From Trichomonas vaginalis G3 (Eukaryota > Parabasalia > Trichomonadida > Trichomonadidae), in NCBI RefSeq assembly GCF_026262505.1, contig NC_067208.1:2976001-3040000 (forward strand): a DNA stretch of 64,000 nt. Reading direction: 5' to 3'. The position numbers and the translations under genes are program-made. The notes under the pieces were generated by a model, which had not been told where the DNA came from, searched no databases, and saw only the letters and a program-made list of their open reading frames with translations. Positions 58,140 through 64,000 of this stretch are shown in pieces; the first letter of the stretch is position 1, and each line of letters opens with the position of its first letter.

Positions 58140-61100
58140 ACTCAAAGAGTCCGGAGACAAAGTCTCATGTTTTTAGGTTATTCAATAATTAATTATTTTT
58201 GCACAACTGAAGGTGCTACCATGTTACCATGTGCTACCAGGTCATTTAACTTCTCTGAAAAAATGTGACAACATGACATTTTGACAACAACACAGGAGGA
58301 AGGTAGTTATGAATTATTTTTGAATAACTGAAGGTGCTACCATGTTACCATGTGCTACCAGGTCATTTAACTTCTCTGAAAAAATGTGACAACAGTCACT
58401 GTGTGACGAGACCTGAAGGTCTTGACATTTTGACAACAGTTCAGGAGGAAGGTAGTTATGAATTATTTTGAATAACTAAGTGCTACCAGTTACCATGTGT
58501 ACCAGGTCAATTAACTCATACATTTTACAACAGTCAGGTTATTAATAATTATTATTTGAAAACTGAAGGTGCTACCATGTTACCATGTGCTACCAGGTCA
58601 ATTAACTCATGACATTTTGACAACAGTTCAGGTTATTCAATAATTAATTATTTTTGAAGAACTGAAGGTGCTACCATTACCATGTGCTACCAGGTCATTT
58701 AACTCTCTGAAAAAATGTGACAACACATTTGACAACAGTTCAGGTTATTCAATAATTAATTATTTTGAAGAAACTGAAGGTGCTACCATTACCATGTGCT
58801 ACAGTCAATTAACTCATGACATTTTGACAACAGTCACTGTGTGACGAGACCTGAAGTCTTGAATTTTGACAACAACACAGGAAATAAATGTTTACGTTAA
58901 TGGTTTCATCGTTAATGATTTGTCGAAACTTCTTCATCGTATATGTTTACGTTAATGGTTTCATCGTAAATGATTTGTCGAAACTTCTTCATCGTATATG
59001 TTTACGTTAATGGTTTCATCGTTAATGAATGTGTCAAACATGAGCGTAAATGATCCAAAAATAATGTTTAGGTGAAGTGGTGAGATCTACCCTCTTGAAT
59101 TTTCATGACTTCTTCATCATAATGAGCGTAAATGAATGTGTCATGATTTCATCGTGAATGAACGTAAATGCTTTTGTCATGATTTCTTCATCGTGAATGA
59201 TTTGTCATGACTTTGATGACATTTTGACAACAGTTCAGGTTATTCAATAATTAATTCATTTTTGAAGAACTGAAGGTGCTACCATGTTACCATGTGCTAC
59301 CAGGTCAATTAACTCATGACATTTTGACAACAGTTCAGGTTATTCAATAATTAATTATTTTTGAAGAACTGAAGGTGCTACCATGCTACCATGTGCTACC
59401 AGGTCATTTAACTTCTCTGAAAAAATGTGACAACATGACATTTTGACAACAGTTCAGGTTATTCAATAATTAATTATTTTTGAAGAACTGAAGGTGCTAC
59501 CATGCTACCATGTGCTACCAGGTCATTTAACTCATGACATTTTGACAACAGTCACTGTGTGACGAGACCTGAAGGTCTTGACATTTTGACAACAACACAG
59601 GAAATAAATGTTTACGTTAATGGTTTCATCGTTAATGATTTGTCGAAACTTCTTCATCGTATATGTTTACGTTAATGGTTTCATCGTAAATGATTTGTCG
59701 AAACTTCTTCATCGTATATGTTTACGTTAATGGTTTCATCGTTAATGAATGTGTCAAACATGAGCGTAAATGATCCAAAAATAATGTTTAGGTGAAGTGG
59801 TGAGATCTACCCTCTTGAATTTTCATGACTTCTTCATCATAATGAGCGTAAATGAATGTGTCATGATTTCATCGTGAATGAACGTAAATGCTTTTGTCAT
59901 GATTTCTTCATCGTGAATGATTTGTCATGACTTTGATGACATTTTGACAACAGTTCAGGTTATTCAATAATTAATTCATTTTTGAAGAACTGAAGGTGCT
60001 ACCATGTTACCATGTGCTACCAGGTCATTTAACTCATGACATTTTGACAACAGTTCAGGTTATTCAATAATTAATTATTTTTGAAGAACTGAAGGTGCTA
60101 CCATGCTACCATGTGCTACCAGGTCATTTAACTTCTCTGAAAAAATGTGACAACATGACATTTTGACAACAGTTCAGGTTATTCAATAATTAATTATTTT
60201 TGAAGAACTGAAGGTGCTACCATGCTACCATGTGCTACCAGGTCAATTAACTCATGACATTTTGACAACAGTCACTGTGTGACGAGACCTGAAGGTCTTG
60301 ACATTTTGACAACAACACAGGAAATAAATGTTTACGTTAATGGTTTCATCGTTAATGATTTGTCGAAACTTCTTCATCGTATATGTTTACGTTAATGGTT
60401 TCATCGTAAATGAATGTGTCGAAACTTCTTCATCGTATATGTTTACGTTAATGGTTTCATCGTAAATGAATGTGTCAAACATGAGCGTAAATGATCCAAA
60501 AATAATGTTTAGGTGAAGTGGTGAGATCTACCCTCTTGAATTTTCATGACTTCTTCATCATAATGAGCGTAAATGAATGTGTCAAACATGAGCGTAAATG
60601 ATTTGTCGAAACTTCTTCATCGTATATGTTTACGTTAATGGTTTCATCGTAAATGAATGTGTCAAACATGAGCGTAAATGATTTGTCGAAACTTCTTCAT
60701 CGTATATGTTTACGTTAATGGTTTCATCGTAAATGAATGTGTCAAACATGAACGTTAATGATTTGTCGAAACTTCTTCATCGTATATGTTTACGTTAATG
60801 GTTTCATCGTAAATGAATGTGTCAAACATGAACGTTAATGATTTGTCGAAACTTCTTCATCATAATGAGCGTAAATGAATGTGTCAAACATGAGTGTAAA
60901 TACTTCTTCTTCATCGTAAATGACTTTGTCAAACATGAACGTAAATGAATGTGTCAAACATGAACGTAAATGAATTTTCATGACTTCTTCATCGTAAATG
61001 AATGTGTCAAACATGAACGTAAATGATTTGTCGAAACTTCTTCATCATAATGAGCGTAAATGATCCAAAAATAATGTTTATGTTAGAATGTTAGATCTAA

Positions 61101-61146
61101 CACCTTTTCTAACATGGAGGATTTCATCTGATATAAATATTATTTG
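58140..61146. repeat. Giant palindrome, left arm: ~720-bp tandem units
   Basis: Three large units about 720 bp apart (marked by the GACAACAACACAGGAAATAA junction at about 58865, 59588 and 60308). Each has (a) several ~100-bp modules with GGTTATTCAATAATTAATTA, GAAGGTGCTACCATG and GACATTTTGACAACAG, and (b) a block of TTTACGTTAATGGTTTCATC / TGTCGAAACTTCTTCATCGT repeats. The outermost 600 bp (58140-58800) shows many small deletions compared with inner copies. The arm is the reverse complement of 61286-64000. No gene is supported. Confidence 0.95.
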
Positions 61147-61285
61147 GTGAAAGTATCCTAAAAATATTTGATGGACTTTAATTAAAAAATAATGTTTAGG
61201 GAAGAAGGGTAGATCTAATGAAACAGTAAAGTATTATATCTATTAAATCGTATATGATGTAAATTGTGTATAGAATGAAATGAAG
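61147..61285. other. Spacer at the centre of the giant palindrome
   Basis: About 139 bp between the arms. It carries one partial copy of arm sequence (AATAATGTTTAGGGAAGAAG followed by GGTAGATCTA), so it is probably an unpaired remnant of a unit rather than foreign DNA. The arms meet it at AATATTATT on both sides. Confidence 0.85.
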
Positions 61286-64000
61286 GAATAATATTTATAT
61301 CAGATGAAATCCTCCATGTTAGAAAAGGTGTTAGATCTAACATTCTAACATAAACATTATTTTTGGATCATTTACGCTCATTATGATGAAGAAGTTTCGA
61401 CAAATCATTTACGTTCATGTTTGACACATTCATTTACGATGAAGAAGTCATGAAAATTCATTTACGTTCATGTTTGACACATTCATTTACGTTCATGTTT
61501 GACAAAGTCATTTACGATGAAGAAGAAGTATTTACACTCATGTTTGACACATTCATTTACGCTCATTATGATGAAGAAGTTTCGACAAATCATTAACGTT
61601 CATGTTTGACACATTCATTTACGATGAAACCATTAACGTAAACATATACGATGAAGAAGTTTCGACAAATCATTAACGTTCATGTTTGACACATTCATTT
61701 ACGATGAAACCATTAACGTAAACATATACGATGAAGAAGTTTCGACAAATCATTTACGCTCATGTTTGACACATTCATTTACGATGAAACCATTAACGTA
61801 AACATATACGATGAAGAAGTTTCGACAAATCATTTACGCTCATGTTTGACACATTCATTTACGCTCATTATGATGAAGAAGTCATGAAAATTCAAGAGGG
61901 TAGATCTCACCACTTCACCTAAACATTATTTTTGGATCATTTACGCTCATGTTTGACACATTCATTTACGATGAAACCATTAACGTAAACATATACGATG
62001 AAGAAGTTTCGACACATTCATTTACGATGAAACCATTAACGTAAACATATACGATGAAGAAGTTTCGACAAATCATTAACGATGAAACCATTAACGTAAA
62101 CATTTATTTCCTGTGTTGTTGTCAAAATGTCAAGACCTTCAGGTCTCGTCACACAGTGACTGTTGTCAAAATGTCATGAGTTAATTGACCTGGTAGCACA
62201 TGGTAGCATGGTAGCACCTTCAGTTCTTCAAAAATAATTAATTATTGAATAACCTGAACTGTTGTCAAAATGTCATGTTGTCACATTTTTTCAGAGAAGT
62301 TAAATGACCTGGTAGCACATGGTAGCATGGTAGCACCTTCAGTTCTTCAAAAATAATTAATTATTGAATAACCTGAACTGTTGTCAAAATGTCATGAGTT
62401 AAATGACCTGGTAGCACATGGTAACATGGTAGCACCTTCAGTTCTTCAAAAATGAATTAATTATTGAATAACCTGAACTGTTGTCAAAATGTCATCAAAG
62501 TCATGACAAATCATTCACGATGAAGAAATCATGACAAAAGCATTTACGTTCATTCACGATGAAATCATGACACATTCATTTACGCTCATTATGATGAAGA
62601 AGTCATGAAAATTCAAGAGGGTAGATCTCACCACTTCACCTAAACATTATTTTTGGATCATTTACGCTCATGTTTGACACATTCATTTACGATGAAACCA
62701 TTAACGTAAACATATACGATGAAGAAGTTTCGACACATTCATTTACGATGAAACCATTAACGTAAACATATACGATGAAGAAGTTTCGACAAATCATTTA
62801 CGATGAAACCATTAACGTAAACATTTATTTCCTGTGTTGTTGTCAAAATGTCAAGACCTTCAGGTCTCGTCACACAGTGACTGTTGTCAAAATGTCATGA
62901 GTTAAATGACCTGGTAGCACATGGTAGCATGGTAGCACCTTCAGTTCTTCAAAAATAATTAATTATTGAATAACCTGAACTGTTGTCAAAATGTCATGTT
63001 GTCACATTTTTTCAGAGAAGTTAAATGACCTGGTAGCACATGGTAGCATGGTAGCACCTTCAGTTCTTCAAAAATAATTAATTATTGAATAACCTGAACT
63101 GTTGTCAAAATGTCATGAGTTAAATGACCTGGTAGCACATGGTAACATGGTAGCACCTTCAGTTCTTCAAAAATGAATTAATTATTGAATAACCTGAACT
63201 GTTGTCAAAATGTCATCAAAGTCATGACAAATCATTCACGATGAAGAAATCATGACAAAAGCATTTACGTTCATTCACGATGAAATCATGACACATTCAT
63301 TTACGCTCATTATGATGAAGAAGTCATGAAAATTCAAGAGGGTAGATCTCACCACTTCACCTAAACATTATTTTTGGATCATTTACGCTCATGTTTGACA
63401 CATTCATTTACGATGAAACCATTAACGTAAACATATACGATGAAGAAGTTTCGACACATTCATTTACGATGAAACCATTAACGTAAACATATACGATGAA
63501 GAAGTTTCGACAAATCATTTACGATGAAACCATTAACGTAAACATTTATTTCCTGTGTTGTTGTCAAAATGTCAAGACCTTCAGGTCTCGTCACACAGTG
63601 ACTGTTGTCAAAATGTCATGAGTTAAATGACCTGGTAGCACATGGTAGCATGGTAGCACCTTCAGTTCTTCAAAAATAATTAATTATTGAATAACCTGAA
63701 CTGTTGTCAAAATGTCATGTTGTCACATTTTTTCAGAGAAGTTAAATGACCTGGTAGCACATGGTAGCATGGTAGCACCTTCAGTTCTTCAAAAATAATT
63801 AATTATTGAATAACCTGAACTGTTGTCAAAATGTCATGAGTTAAATGACCTGGTAGCACATGGTAACATGGTAGCACCTTCAGTTCTTCAAAAATGAATT
63901 AATTATTGAATAACCTGAACTGTTGTCAAAATGTCATCAAAGTCATGACAAATCATTCACGATGAAGAAATCATGACAAAAGCATTTACGTTCATTCACG
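61286..64000. repeat. Giant palindrome, right arm (runs off the window)
   Basis: Reverse complement of the left arm, in register: the sum of paired coordinates stays close to 122,430 from the centre to about 63600. Unit junctions (TTATTTCCTGTGTTGTTGTC) lie at about 62106, 62826 and 63546, again about 720 bp apart. The arm reads in the same orientation as 1-700 of this window. It continues past the end of the window, so its true length is unknown. Confidence 0.95.

Noticed and set aside
58062-58268. 68-codon + frame running into the terminal satellite
   Set aside because: Opens on GTG, overlaps the better minus ORF at 57928-58092 and ends in repeat sequence.

Overview
The window looks like a repeat-dense, AT-rich, intron-poor protist chromosome packed with mobile DNA. 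Its mix of several Polinton/Maverick-type elements, a Mutator-like transposase, a pogo-like transposase and a PIF/IS5-like transposase is what I would expect of a trichomonad parabasalid (Trichomonas vaginalis or a relative). That assignment is an inference from gene content; no rRNA, tRNA or clear host housekeeping gene is present to confirm it.

Layout. 1-1030 is a tandem satellite that leads into a small gene block (HNH endonuclease, broken SF3 helicase, two small ORFs; to about 6 kb). 6.3-23.3 kb is a nearly full Polinton gene set: phage-like fibre, retroviral-type integrase, protein-primed-type DNA polymerase B, broken packaging ATPase, SF3 helicase, candidate minor capsid and major capsid proteins, and many small unknown genes packed on both strands. 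23.3-24.4 kb is AT-rich intergenic DNA ending in a 100-N assembly gap. 24.5-30.2 kb is a G-rich minisatellite with almost no C on the + strand, capped by an 84-bp satellite. 30.6-38.0 kb is a compact block, almost all on the minus strand, with an envelope-type two-part glycoprotein, membrane and coiled-coil proteins and an SF2 (DEVH) helicase; I could not assign this block to a named family. 38.4-40.6 kb is a decayed pogo-like transposase and 41.1-43.4 kb a Mutator-like transposase with a zinc knuckle.

43.9-50.7 kb is a 1.83-kb-arm inverted repeat around an intact-looking PIF/IS5-type transposase; each arm contains three consecutive near-perfect palindromes. 50.65-58.1 kb is a second Polinton-type block with a large DNA polymerase B carrying an inserted HNH domain, a broken integrase and small genes. 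58.1-64.0 kb is a giant palindrome of about 720-bp repeat units; it uses the same satellite vocabulary as 1-1030 in the opposite orientation.

How the genes fit together. The polymerase, integrase, SF3 helicase, packaging ATPase and capsid genes are the standard replication, integration and virion modules of Polintons; the fibre gene suggests a receptor-binding spike. The 1-6 kb and 50.6-58 kb blocks share terminal satellites in inverted orientation, and may be the two ends of one element split by nested insertions. All virus-like elements are treated here as fossils: several of their genes are broken.
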